Assembly: GCF_020382885.2 (NCBI RefSeq)
Contig: NC_058499.1
Location: 14,927,872 to 14,991,871, forward strand
Length of the DNA stretch: 64,000 nucleotides
Direction: 5' to 3'
Source: Scatophagus argus
Taxonomy: Eukaryota; Chordata; Actinopteri; Scatophagidae
Below, piece by piece: positions 23,116 to 34,510 of the stretch; within the stretch, counting starts at the first letter, position 1; each line of letters begins with the position of its first letter. A model generated the notes under the pieces. It saw only the letters and a list, made by a program, of their open reading frames with translations. It was not told the origin of the DNA and ran no database searches. The translations under genes and the position numbers were made by a program.

Positions 23116-24195
23116 CTCCGCCGGTACAAACACCTGACTGTAAAATCTTATATCAGCAGAACTGATCCCCCCGCTGTCTAGTGCGAAGAGGACGCACCGA
23201 TTCACGAGGAATTAAACTGCCTGGAATTGTGGGAAATGTAGGCCACCACGAGGGGACGCCCTAAAGTCGAACGTGCACTATGCTGTTAAAATTATAACAG
23301 GCTACAGAGGTGGAGGGAGTAAGCTAGTCAGATCATTTATACAAGTACAACCAGTAAGACTACAACGGAAACACTCAATGGGCTTGTTTCTAAATAGCAA
23401 CAAAATATAAAAAGTAGTACACACTGTTTTAGATAATCGAATTTCTTAATGAATGCATTTATGTCTGAGCAGATTTTAAATTTAGTTGCATGTTAAGCTG
23501 ATTTTCTAGTTTCCATATTGCTGCAATTTCTGTGTTTTAACAGTTATTTAACTGTATCTTTTAACAAAAAAAATGTCCTTAGCACTGATTTAAGATATGC
23601 AATAGAGAACACAGATATGCATTTTACAGTCCAAAAACCTCCTGCAACCTTGATATCTTGATATCAAGCAGAATAGAAAAGTATGTTAGAAATACAGATC
23701 TCAAGCAGAGAAACTGTGGGTTTGTCTTGAAGCACACGATGAGATGCTCTGTTAAAAGATATGTCCCATTTCCTGAATGTATTTTAAGCCATGATGTCAG
23801 AATAGACGGAAAGCTGGCAGATGGAGGACGTGGACACAATACAAGATGCAGCTTGCACCTGGCAAACTGTACTTCGTGATGTTTTTCTCCGTGTCAAATC
23901 GCTTTATCGCTCTTAATCGATCATCAAGGCTATGTCTGAGGGTATAACTTGGTGATGGTGATTTATGCAGCGATTTTGGCGTGCACAGCCAGTGCTAGAC
24001 CTAAAACAACTACGGAGATGTAAACACAAGTAGAGTATCAGTTCAGTTGGTACTACACCTTCCTTTCACAGAAATGACTCGGGTTTGCGTGTGTGACAAG
24101 ACGTAAAGACTCATTGTCACGACACACACTCACACACACACACATCATCCAACAATGAAAAAACGTGAAAAAACGTTTTACGCAATAGAACGTTT

Positions 24196-24236
<41 letters not shown>

Positions 24237-24435
24237 GCATCATCAATGGTCACACGTTCGAGAAGATCAAAGGCGGGATGACGTCTTTTAGAATGTGACG
24301 TAATAAAGTGGATTATCTCCTTTAAAAAGCTGTTACTTGGAGAATTTTAAGACCTGTTGGCGACCCATTTTATCAATCTAACAGGACAGCGCAATCCGCA
24401 ACTGATTTATTAGTGGGCAGTCTATAGTGAACAAG

Positions 24436-26655
24436 ATGGAAGTGATACCTGAGAGAGAGGACCTTTTTCAAGGAATTCATGAACTGGAAATGAGCTACAG
24501 ATCTCATCATTGGAGGTTGAAGGATAAAGTACAGGAAGGAAATGAACTGTTGGGTGAGAAAACCAGACTGCAGGAATCCTTCCAGTCAAAAATAATGGCA
24601 CTCCAGTTGGAGTTGAATGATTCGTGGGACAAGGAGACACATCTTACTCAAGAAGTTCAAACTTTAAAGAAAGAGCTCACAAAAAATCAAGACATTAGGG
24701 TACAGGTATCAAGTGATCTCCATGCCAAGATAATCAGTCTGCAGGAGTTGTTTCAGTCAGAGGTAAAAGCACTTCATTTGAAATTAAAAGATGCAAGGGA
24801 TGAAAATACCAGGCTGCGTGAGTTGTCAGACAAGTTGGTCAGTGAAAATACAGATATTAAAGAAGAACTGGACCAGGTCTCCAATCTTCTGGTCAAGGAA
24901 GAAAATGTCAGGGAGGAAAATGACACTTCCATAAGAAAGCTGAAAGAGGAGAATTTGGGCTTGAGTGAAAGAAATAAAAAAATGACTGCTGAACTGGTCT
25001 GGCTTAAAAGTCTGAGTGAGAAACAACAGACTGTAAATGAAAATCTGAAAACAGCAGTGAATGAGCTACAGAAAAATGAGAAAACCCTGAATGACAGCCT
25101 CGCTGCTGAGAAGGTCCAAATAAAATCTCTCAGAGAGAAACACCACACAGAGGTTCAACATCTGAGGGAAGCGCTGCAGAGTCATCAGGATAACGAGAAG
25201 ATTCTGATGAGGCAGATTAACAGTCTCACTGCTGAGGTGGCCCAACTGAAATGTCTGAATGAAGCAGACCAAGCAGAGATTCAAAAGTTGAGTACCACAG
25301 TGTGTGACCTTGAGAACTGGGCAGAGAAGGCTCAACAAGACCGCAGGGATAAAGATGAGTTAATAGAGATAGCAACTGCACTTGTAAGCCTGAACGAAAC
25401 AACGCAGTCAGAGAACAAACACCTCTTGGCATCAGTGCATGATCTGCAGGAGAGGGAAACAATAATAAATAAGACTCAGGAGAGTCTGACTGCTGAGGTG
25501 GCCCAACTGAAATGTTTGAATGAACAAGATCGCAGGGATAAAGATGAGTTAATAGAGATAGCAACTGCACTTGTAAGCCTGAACGAAACAACGCAGACAG
25601 AGAACAAACACCTCTTGGCATCAGTGCATGATCTGCAGGAGAGGGAAACAATAATAAATAAGACTCAGGAGAGTCTGACTGCTGAGGTGGCCCAACTGAA
25701 ATGTTTGAATGAACAAGATCGCAGGGATAAAGATGAGTTAATAGAGATAGCAACTGCACTTGTAAGCCTGAACGAAACAACGCAGACAGAGAACAAACAC
25801 CTCTTGGCATCAGTGCATGATCTGCAGGAGAGGGAAACAATAATAAATAAGACTCAGGAGAGTCTGACTGCTGAGGTGGCCCAACTGAAATGTTTGAATG
25901 AACAAGATCGCAGGGATAAAGATGAGTTAATAGAGATAGCAACTGCACTTGTAAGCCTGAACGAAACAACGCAGACAGAGAACAAACACCTCTTGGCATC
26001 AGTGCATGATCTGCAGGAGAGGGAAACAATAATAAATAAGACTCAGGAGAGTCTGACTGCTGAGGTGGCCCAACTGAAATGTTTGAACGCCACAAACCAA
26101 GCGGAAATTAAAAGTCTGAAGGCAGAAGCACATGAAAGTCAGACACTGGAAGAGATGCTTAACAATGAGAATAAGATCATGGCCGGTGAGTTGGCTCAAC
26201 AGGAGTTTCTGACAGAGAGACTAAACAACGAAAACAAAGACCTCAGGACTGCTTTGCAAGATCTTCAGGACCAACTGCAGGAGGCTATGCAACTAATCTG
26301 TGACAAAGATGAGCTAATAACAAAGCAAGCCTCTGAAATTGCATTTAAGCAGCAAATGGTAGAGGAGCTGAACATGAAAAAGACAATCCATGACCCAAAA
26401 GAGATGATGCAGGAGGAGGAAATATTAGCTGATGTTGAAGATTTCAGAGATGAACATAGGATCTTGGCTGAAGATACAGAACAACCAGACTCACCAGAGG
26501 ATCAAAGACCTGAAAACGTCCTGGGGACTGAGCACGAGGAGCAGAGAAATGCGAGTCTCCTGGAGACCACATGTGAGGAGAAGAAAAATTACAACCTCCC
26601 AGAGCACAGAGATGACAGCCTCCAAAGAATCCACCCACAGAGCCTCCAGTACTGA
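24436..26655 (+). CDS. Intronless coiled-coil protein, copy 2 (739 aa)
   Basis: Intact duplicate of the unit 1 ORF, same length and same start context. Differences seen by eye: Thr to Ser in the first repeat ('ETTQSENK'), 'ETII' instead of 'ETIL' in the fourth repeat, and 'ATNQAE' instead of 'ATNKAE'. No frameshift or stop separates it from the other copies, which suggests a very recent duplication, purifying selection, or both. Function unknown, as for copy 1. Confidence 0.75.
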   Translation: MEVIPEREDLFQGIHELEMSYRSHHWRLKDKVQEGNELLGEKTRLQESFQSKIMALQLELNDSWDKETHLTQEVQTLKKELTKNQDIRVQVSSDLHAKIISLQELFQSEVKALHLKLKDARDENTRLRELSDKLVSENTDIKEELDQVSNLLVKEENVREENDTSIRKLKEENLGLSERNKKMTAELVWLKSLSEKQQTVNENLKTAVNELQKNEKTLNDSLAAEKVQIKSLREKHHTEVQHLREALQSHQDNEKILMRQINSLTAEVAQLKCLNEADQAEIQKLSTTVCDLENWAEKAQQDRRDKDELIEIATALVSLNETTQSENKHLLASVHDLQERETIINKTQESLTAEVAQLKCLNEQDRRDKDELIEIATALVSLNETTQTENKHLLASVHDLQERETIINKTQESLTAEVAQLKCLNEQDRRDKDELIEIATALVSLNETTQTENKHLLASVHDLQERETIINKTQESLTAEVAQLKCLNEQDRRDKDELIEIATALVSLNETTQTENKHLLASVHDLQERETIINKTQESLTAEVAQLKCLNATNQAEIKSLKAEAHESQTLEEMLNNENKIMAGELAQQEFLTERLNNENKDLRTALQDLQDQLQEAMQLICDKDELITKQASEIAFKQQMVEELNMKKTIHDPKEMMQEEEILADVEDFRDEHRILAEDTEQPDSPEDQRPENVLGTEHEEQRNASLLETTCEEKKNYNLPEHRDDSLQRIHPQSLQY
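25336..26091 (+). repeat. Four 189-bp in-frame tandem repeats (unit 2 ORF)
   Basis: Same array as in unit 1. Here the fourth repeat carries the 'gagagggaaacaataata' version typical of repeats 1-3, so all four are more alike than in units 1 and 3. Confidence 0.95.
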
Positions 26656-26857
26656 GGCTCAGAACAGAAGTTTGAGGCATCGCTGTGCTAGGACAGTTTT
26701 CAACTTGTTTCAGTGAAGACATTAGACCCTACTGTATCTGTATCATCCTGTCTGTCTATCTATCATGTCTGTCTATCTCCCCACGTAGGGTTTTCTCCAG
26801 GTGCTCTGGTTTCCCCATACTATTTCAAACATTAGCAGATTAGGCCCCCAGGTGTGA

Positions 26858-26888
<31 letters not shown>

Positions 26889-27185
26889 GATGGATGGAAG
26901 GGGACTATGAACTAATGAATGAAAAAAAAAATCTAATACATTTATGTATACACATTGTTTAATATTGTAGAAAGAAGAAGAATAGCATACCTTTGACTTA
27001 AGGAGGAATTTAATATTTTTTAAATGATCAGTTGGTTTTATCTATTTTAATCTATCCTGAAAGTAAACATCTTTTGCTGATGTTTGCTGTCAATGATGTG
27101 TCTGTAACTTAAATTAGGTTGTCATAGAAGTCCAGAATGCTTGAATACAGTAAAACACACAATGACATGAAATACTGGGTATAAA

Positions 27186-28148
27186 AACACAAGATACAAG
27201 ATACAAGATACAAGATAGGTTTATTTGTCACACACACAATCATACACGGTACAATGTGCAGTGAAATTCTTTATGTCCCTGCTACCAAAAAATAGGTAAA
27301 TAAAAAAATGTAAATATTGCAAAAAGAGAACGCTTATAAAAAAATAATAAAATTAAAATAAAAAAAGTGAAAATGTGCAGTATTTACATGAATAGTATTA
27401 TATATATATATATTATATACATCTAGTGCATGTAGTGCAGGTGGGAGTGGGGTTGTCCAGATTAACGCTCACTGTTGAGCAGACGGATGGCCTGGAGGAA
27501 GAAGCTTTTCCTCATCCTCTCAGTGTTGGTTCTCAGGCAGTGGAACTGACTGCCTGATGGCAACAGGGAGAGGAGTGAGTGTCCGGGGTGATGGGGCTGC
27601 CTGAGGATCTTCTCAGCTCATGACCTGCATCGTTTGATGTAAATGTCCTGCAGGTCGGGTAGAGTTGTTCTGATTGTCCGCTCAGCTGAGCAGACTACCC
27701 TCCTAAGGGCCGAGAGGTCCTGCTTTGTGCAGCTGCCCATCCATGTGGTGATGCTCCGACTCAAGATGCTCTCAGTGGTGCAGGTGTAAAAGTTCCTGAG
27801 CACCTTGAGGGGGAGCCTGAAGTCTCTGAGGCATCTGAGGTGGAACGGGTGCTGCCTGGCCTTCTTCACAGTCCTGTTAATGTGCAGTGACCAGGACAGG
27901 TCCCGTGTGATGGTCACACCGAGGTATTTAAAACTGTCCACCCTCTCCACCTCAGACCCGCCGATGCAGAGTGGATGGATGCCCTTCTGCTGCTTCTTCC
28001 TGTAGTCCACAATCAGCTCTTTAGTTTTGCTGACGTTCAGCAGGAGGTTATTCTCCTGGCACCAGCTCTCAGGTGGGTGACCTCCTTCCTGTAGGCCTCC
28101 TCCTTGTTGTGGGAGATTAACCCCACGATGGGTGACGACACAGCCATC
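27186..28148 (-). mobile_element. 5'-truncated LINE, unit 2
   Basis: Duplicate of the unit 1 LINE fragment, with the same (ACAAGAT)n end, the same reverse-transcriptase remnant and the same junction at its 5' side. It was copied as part of the segment and is not an independent insertion. Confidence 0.8.
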
Positions 28149-28590
28149 GAGTGACAGAGAAAGACTGAATTTTGGCTGAAACAATTATTCCACTAATCAA
28201 TGAGTTAATCAATCATCCTCTTTGATAACTGATTGACTGGTCATGCCATTTATAAAGCAAAAAATGTGAAAAAGTCCCCGGTTGCAGTTCATTGGTCTTT
28301 TTTTCTGTTTAATATAAATGTAAAACTAACAGGCTTATATTTGAGCTGTTGGTTGGTCAAAACAAACAATTTTAAGATAACACTTTGTACTCTGGAAAAC
28401 TGTCATTGTCTATTTTTCACTACATCTTCTGACATTTTATACAAATAAATCCTAAAAAATAATAATGAAAGATTGCTCGATAATACAAAGAATCCGTTTT
28501 CGCATTCCTAGATTAGGTAGCTACCGTGTGTTTCATAGTGATTTGGGCACAAACAGAAACTGTGGCGAACTGTCGCGCACTCACACGGAT

Positions 28591-28652
<62 letters not shown>

Positions 28653-28898
28653 GGGGCGGGGGGGACGTCTCTTCGTAATAAACGCAACGTGACTGTCCGA
28701 TATAAAACAGCCCGAACTGACCGTCTTCATTGCGTTTATTATTCACATAGTTTAATGGTAAATTGTAGCTACTCTGTAGGCTGACCGACTTAAAATGGAG
28801 AATGTTCAGACACATTTACAGACACAATCGGCTTGCTGACATACAAATAAAGTTTCTTGAAAATTACCACGAGCTAAATATGAGCTCGAGCCGCTCAC

Positions 28899-28968
28899 CT
28901 TGCGTGTGTTCAGCCGGCCTCCTTCTCCGGCTGGTCTTGTCTGGGCCCTGCGTGGACGACAGAGACAT
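28899..28968 (-). other. Duplicate cax1 first exon, unit 3
   Basis: Third copy of cax1 exon 1 with intact ATG, frame and GT donor. Use of this exon would give a first intron of about 13.5 kb containing two coiled-coil ORFs on the opposite strand. Confidence 0.6.
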
Positions 28969-30050
28969 CTCCGCCGGTACAAACACCTGACTGTAAAATC
29001 TTATATCAGCAGAACTGATCCCCCAGCTGTCTAGTGCGAAGAGGACGCACCGATTCACGAGGAATTAAACTGCCTGGAATTGTGGGAAATGTAGGCCACC
29101 ACGAGGGGACGCCCTAAAGTCGAACGTGCACTATGCTGTTAAAATTATAACAGGCTACAGAGGTGGAGGGAGTAAGCTAGTCAGATCATTTATACAAGTA
29201 CAACCAGTAAGACTACAACGGAAACACTCAATGGGCTTGTTTCTAAATAGCAACAAAATATAAAAAGTAGTACACACTGTTTTAGATAATCGAATTTCTT
29301 AATGAATGCATTTATGTCTGAGCAGATTTTAAATTTAGTTGCATGTTAAGCTGATTTTCTAGTTTCCATATTGCTGCAATTTCTGTGTTTTAACAGTTAT
29401 TTAACTGTATCTTTTAACAAAAAAAATGTCCTTAGCACTGATTTAAGATATGCAATAGAGAACACAGATATGCATTTTACAGTCCAAAAACCTCCTGCAA
29501 CCTTGATATCTTGATATCAAGCAGAATAGAAAAGTATGTTAGAAATACAGATCTCAAGCAGAGAAACTGTGGGTTTGTCTTGAAGCACACGATGAGATGC
29601 TCTGTTAAAAGATATGTCCCATTTCCTGAATGTATTTTAAGCCATGATGTCAGAATAGACGGAAAGCTGGCAGATGGAGGACGTGGACACAATACAAGAT
29701 GCAGCTTGCACCTGGCAAACTGTACTTCGTGATGTTTCTCTCCGTGTCAAATCGCTTTATCGCTCGTAATCGATCATCAAGGCTATGTCTGAGGGTATAA
29801 CTTGGTGATGGTGATTTATGCAGCGATTTTGGCGTGCACAGCCAGTGCTAGACCTAAAACAACTACGGAGATGTAAACACAAGTAGAGTATCAGTTCAGT
29901 TGGTACTACACCTTCCTTTCACAGAAATGACTCGGGTTTGCGTGTGTGACAAGACGTAAAGACTCATTGTCACGACACACACTCACACACACACACACAT
30001 TATCCAACAATGAAAAAACGTGAAAAAACGTTTTACGCAATAGAACGTTT

Positions 30051-30084
<34 letters not shown>

Positions 30085-30283
30085 GCATCACCAATGGTCA
30101 CACGTTCGAGAAGATCAAAGGCGGGATGACGTCTTTTAGAATGTGACGTAATAAAGTGGATTATCTCCTTTAAAAAGCTGTTACTTGGAGAATTTTAAGA
30201 CCTGTTGGCGACCCATTTTATCAATCTAACAGGACAGCGCAATCCGCAACTGATTTATTAGTGGGCAGTCTATAGTGAACAAG

Positions 30284-32503
30284 ATGGAAGTGATACCTGA
30301 GAGAGAGGACCTTTTTCAAGGAATTCATGAACTGGAAATGAGCTACAGATCTCATCATTGGAGGTTGAAGGATAAAGTACAGGAAGGAAATGAACTGTTG
30401 GGTGAGAAAACCAGACTGCAGGAATCCTTCCAGTCAAAAATAATGGCACTCCAGTTGGAGTTGAATGATTCGTGGGACAAGGAGACACATCTTACTCAAG
30501 AAGTTCAAACTTTAAAGAAAGAGCTCACAAAAAATCAAGACATTAAGGTACAGGTATCAAGTGATCTCCATGCCAAGATAATCAGTCTGCAGGAGTTGTT
30601 TCAGTCAGAGGTAAAAGCACTTCATTTGAAATTAAAAGATGCAAGGGATGAAAATACCAGGCTGCGTGAGTTGTCAGACAAGTTGGTCAGTGAAAATACA
30701 GATATTAAAGAAGAACTGGACCAGGTCTCCAATCTTCTGGTCAAGGAAGAAAATGTCAGGGAGGAAAATGACACTTCCATAAGAAAGCTGAAAGAGGAGA
30801 ATTTGGGCTTGAGTGAAAGAAATAAAAAAATGACTGCTGAACTGGTCTGGCTTAAAAGTCTGAGTGAGAAACAACAGACTGTAAATGAAAATCTGAAAAC
30901 AGCAGTGAATGAGCTACAGAAAAATGAGAAAACCCTGAATGACAGCCTCGCTGCTGAGAAGGTCCAAATAAAATCTCTCAGAGAGAAACACCACACAGAG
31001 GTTCAACATCTGAGGGAAGCGCTGCAGAGTCATCAGGATAACGAGAAGATTCTGATGAGGCAGATTAACAGTCTCACTGCTGAGGTGGCCCAACTGAAAT
31101 GTCTGAATGAAGCAGACCAAGCAGAGATTCAAAAGTTGAGTACCACAGTGTGTGACCTTGAGAACTGGGCAGAGAAGGCTCAACAAGACCGCAGGGATAA
31201 AGATGAGTTAATAGAGATAGCAACTGCACTTGTAAGCCTGAACGAAACAACGCAGACAGAGAACAAACACCTCTTGGCATCAGTGCATGATCTGCAGGAG
31301 AGGGAAACAATAATAAATAAGACTCAGGAGAGTCTGACTGCTGAGGTGGCCCAACTGAAATGTTTGAATGAACAAGATCGCAGGGATAAAGATGAGTTAA
31401 TAGAGATAGCAACTGCACTTGTAAGCCTGAACGAAACAACGCAGACAGAGAACAAACACCTCTTGGCATCAGTGCATGATCTGCAGGAGAGGGAAACAAT
31501 AATAAATAAGACTCAGGAGAGTCTGACTGCTGAGGTGGCCCAACTGAAATGTTTGAATGAACAAGACCGCAGGGATAAAGATGAGTTAATAGAGATAGCA
31601 ACTGCACTTGTAAGCCTGAACGAAACAACGCAGACAGAGAACAAACACCTCTTGGCATCAGTGCATGATCTGCAGGAGAGGGAAACAATAATAAATAAGA
31701 CTCAGGAGAGTCTGACTGCTGAGGTGGCCCAACTGAAATGTTTGAATGAACAAGATCGCAGGGATAAAGATGAGTTAATAGAGATAGCAACTGCACTTGT
31801 AAGCCTGAACGAAACAACGCAGACAGAGAACAAACACCTCTTGGCATCAGTGCATGATCTGCAGGAAAGGGAAACAATATTAAATAAGACTCAGGAGAGT
31901 CTGACTGCTGAGGTGGCCCAACTGAAATGTTTGAACGCCACAAACCAAGCAGAAATTAAAAGTCTGAAGGCAGAAGCACATGAAAGTCAGACACTGGAAG
32001 AGATGCTTAACAATGAGAATAAGATCATGGCCGGTGAGTTGGCTCAACAGGAGTTTCTGACAGAGAGACTAAACAACGAAAACAAAGACCTCAGGACTGC
32101 TTTGCAAGGTCTTCAGGACCAACTGCAGGAGGCTATGCAACTAATCTGTGACAAAGATGAGCTAATAACAAAGCAAGCCTCTGAAATTGCATTTAAGCAG
32201 CAAATGGTAGAGGAGCTGAACATGAAAAAGACAATCCATGACCCAAAAGAGATGATGCAGGAGGAGGAAATATTAGCTGATGTTGAAGATTTCAGAGATG
32301 AACATAGGATCTTGGCTGAAGATACAGAACAACCAGACTCACCAGAGGATCAAAGACCTGAAAACGTCCTGGAGACTGAGCACGAGGAGCAGAGAAATGC
32401 GAGTCTCCTGGAGACTACATGTGAGGAGAAGAAAAATTACAACCTCCCAGAGCACAGAGATGACAGCCTCCAAAGAATCCACCCACAGAGCCTCCAGTAC
32501 TGA
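30284..32503 (+). CDS. Intronless coiled-coil protein, copy 3 (739 aa)
   Basis: Intact third copy. Differences seen by eye: 'DIKVQ' for 'DIRVQ', 'ALQGLQ' for 'ALQDLQ', and 'VLETEH' for 'VLGTEH'. It shares 'ETIL' in repeat four with copy 1 but 'ATNQAE' with copy 2, which is a mosaic pattern. Function unknown. Confidence 0.75.
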   Translation: MEVIPEREDLFQGIHELEMSYRSHHWRLKDKVQEGNELLGEKTRLQESFQSKIMALQLELNDSWDKETHLTQEVQTLKKELTKNQDIKVQVSSDLHAKIISLQELFQSEVKALHLKLKDARDENTRLRELSDKLVSENTDIKEELDQVSNLLVKEENVREENDTSIRKLKEENLGLSERNKKMTAELVWLKSLSEKQQTVNENLKTAVNELQKNEKTLNDSLAAEKVQIKSLREKHHTEVQHLREALQSHQDNEKILMRQINSLTAEVAQLKCLNEADQAEIQKLSTTVCDLENWAEKAQQDRRDKDELIEIATALVSLNETTQTENKHLLASVHDLQERETIINKTQESLTAEVAQLKCLNEQDRRDKDELIEIATALVSLNETTQTENKHLLASVHDLQERETIINKTQESLTAEVAQLKCLNEQDRRDKDELIEIATALVSLNETTQTENKHLLASVHDLQERETIINKTQESLTAEVAQLKCLNEQDRRDKDELIEIATALVSLNETTQTENKHLLASVHDLQERETILNKTQESLTAEVAQLKCLNATNQAEIKSLKAEAHESQTLEEMLNNENKIMAGELAQQEFLTERLNNENKDLRTALQGLQDQLQEAMQLICDKDELITKQASEIAFKQQMVEELNMKKTIHDPKEMMQEEEILADVEDFRDEHRILAEDTEQPDSPEDQRPENVLETEHEEQRNASLLETTCEEKKNYNLPEHRDDSLQRIHPQSLQY
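31184..31939 (+). repeat. Four 189-bp in-frame tandem repeats (unit 3 ORF)
   Basis: Same array. The third repeat here starts 'caagaccgc', a variant otherwise seen only in repeat 1, which suggests local sequence exchange. Confidence 0.95.
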
Positions 32504-32705
32504 GGCTCAGAACAGAAGTTTGAGGCATCGCTGTGCTAGGACAGTTTTCAACTTGTTTCAGTGAAGACATTAGACCCTACTGTATCTGTATCATCCTGTC
32601 TGTCTATCTATCATGTCTGTCTATCTCCCCACGTAGGGTTTTCTCCAGGTGCTCTGGTTTCCCCATACTATTTCAAACATTAGCAGATTAGGCCCCCAGG
32701 TGTGA

Positions 32706-32739
<34 letters not shown>

Positions 32740-33036
32740 ATGGATGGAAGGGGACTATGAACTAATGAATGAAAAAAAAAAATCTAATACATTTATGTAT
32801 ACACATTGTTTAATATTGTAGAAAGAAGAAGAATAGCATACCTTTGACTTAAGGAGGAATTTAATATTTTTTCAATGATCAGTTGGTTTTATCTATTTTA
32901 ATCTATCCTGAAAGTAAACATCTTTTGCTGATGTTTGCTGTCAATGATGTGTCTGTAACTTAAATTAGGTTGTCATAGAAGTCCAGAATGCTTGAATACA
33001 GTAAAACACACAATGACATGAAATACTGGGTATAAA

Positions 33037-34003
33037 AACACAAGATACAAGATACAAGATACAAGATAGGTTTATTTGTCACACACACAATCATACACGG
33101 TACAATGTGCAGTGAAATTCTTTATGTCCCTGCTACCAAAAAATAGGTAAATAAAAAAATTTAAATATTGCAAAAAGAGAACGCTTATAAAAAAATAATA
33201 AAATTAAAATAAAAAAAGTGAAAATGTGCAGTATTTACATGAATAGTATTATATATATATATATATATTATATACATCTAGTGCATGTAGTGCAGGTGGG
33301 AGTGGGGTTGTCCAGATTAACGCTCACTGTTGAGCAGACGGATGGCCTGGAGGAAGAAGCTTTTCCTCATCCTCTCAGTGTTGGTTCTCAGGCAGTGGAA
33401 CTGACTGCCTGATGGCAACAGGGAGAGGAGTGAGTGTCCGGGGTGATGGGGCTGCCTGAGGATCTTCTCAGCTCATGACCTGCATCGTTTGATGTAAATG
33501 TCCTGCAGGTCGGGTAGAGTTGTTCTGATTGTCCGCTCAGCTGAGCAGACTACCCTCCTAAGGGCCGAGAGGTCCTGCTTTGTGCAGCTGCCCATCCATG
33601 TGGTGATGCTCCGACTCAAGATGCTCTCAGTGGTGCAGGTGTAAAAGTTCCTGAGCACCTTGAGGGGGAGCCTGAAGTCTCTGAGGCATCTGAGGTGGAA
33701 CGGGTGCTGCCTGGCCTTCTTCACAGTCCTGTTAATGTGCAGTGACCAGGACAGGTCCCGTGTGATGGTCACACCGAGGTATTTAAAACTGTCCACCCTC
33801 TCCACCTCAGACCCGCCGATGCAGAGTGGATGGATGCCCTTCTGCTGCTTCTTCCTGTAGTCCACAATCAGCTCTTTAGTTTTGCTGACGTTCAGCAGGA
33901 GGTTATTCTCCTGGCACCAGCTCTCAGGTGGGTGACCTCCTTCCTGTAGGCCTCCTCCTTGTTGTGGGAGATTAACCCCACGATGGGTGACGACACAGCC
34001 ATC
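33037..34003 (-). mobile_element. 5'-truncated LINE, unit 3
   Basis: Third copy of the LINE fragment. It is the only one that keeps the original 5' boundary, which runs directly into an inverted copy of its own end (34001-34036). Confidence 0.8.
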
Positions 34004-34036
34004 GTGGGGTTAATCTCCTACAACAAGGAGGAGGCC
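33949..34036. repeat. Fold-back palindrome, 36-bp arms, 16-nt loop
   Basis: Left arm 33949-33984 and right arm 34001-34036 are reverse complements with one mismatch. The loop is 'gggtgacgacacagcc'. A weaker match extends the arms to about 33944 and 34041. Both arms are LINE reverse-transcriptase sequence, so this is a 5' inversion of the element. Confidence 0.9.
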
Positions 34037-34041
34037 TGCAG

Positions 34042-34510
34042 AAAACAAAATAATATACACTAAAGGGCACTTGTGTGAAAACAAATAATAGTAAAACAGT
34101 ATTAGAATATACAATTTTTTCAGAGTGCAAAAAGTGAGAGGTAGATTTAGTCCAGGTGTGTAATCGTGGCTCTGACAGAGATAGATGAGTTATAAAGTCT
34201 GATGGCAGTAGGTAGGAACGATTTCCTGTATCGTTCCTTAGAGCAGCGGGGTTAAATGAGTCTGTTGCTGAAGCTGCTCTTTAGCTCATCCAGTGTTTTG
34301 TGGAGGGGATGAGAGGGTTTGTCCATGATTGCCAGCAGTTTAGCCACCATCCTCTCCTCTACCACCTCCTCCAGGGTGACAAGTTTACAGCCAGCAACAG
34401 ACTCTGCCTTCCTGATCAATTTGTTCAGTCTGTTGGCGTCCTTTGCCTTGATGCCCGCACCCCAGGACACCGCAGCAAAGAAGATTGTGCTCACCACAAC
34501 AGACTGATGA
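34042..34510 (-). mobile_element. Second LINE 3'-part fragment
   Basis: Minus-strand open frame 34497-34252 encodes 'SWGAGIKAKDANRLNKLIRK' and 'HPLHKTLDELKSSFSNRL', the familiar end of a fish LINE open frame. It is followed by 'aacgatacaggaaatcgttc', a typical next segment. This belongs to a different family from the fragment inside the units. Confidence 0.75.

Larger units (their letters stand above)
22304..28148. repeat. Tandem segmental repeat, unit 2 (5845 bp)
   Basis: Second direct unit, starting at 'gagtgacagagaaag' fused to 'cagccatc' of unit 1. Gene order is the same as unit 1. It shares several variants with unit 3 against unit 1 (for example 'cagcccgaactg' versus 'cagcccaaactg'), but differs from both in the fourth 189-bp repeat. 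Confidence 0.95.
28149..34003. repeat. Tandem segmental repeat, unit 3 (5855 bp)
   Basis: Third direct unit. Its right end continues past 'cagccatcg' into 'tggggttaatctcc', the fold-back arm, and not into another 'agtgacagag'. This unit therefore preserves the ancestral right flank, while unit 1 preserves the ancestral left flank. Confidence 0.95.
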
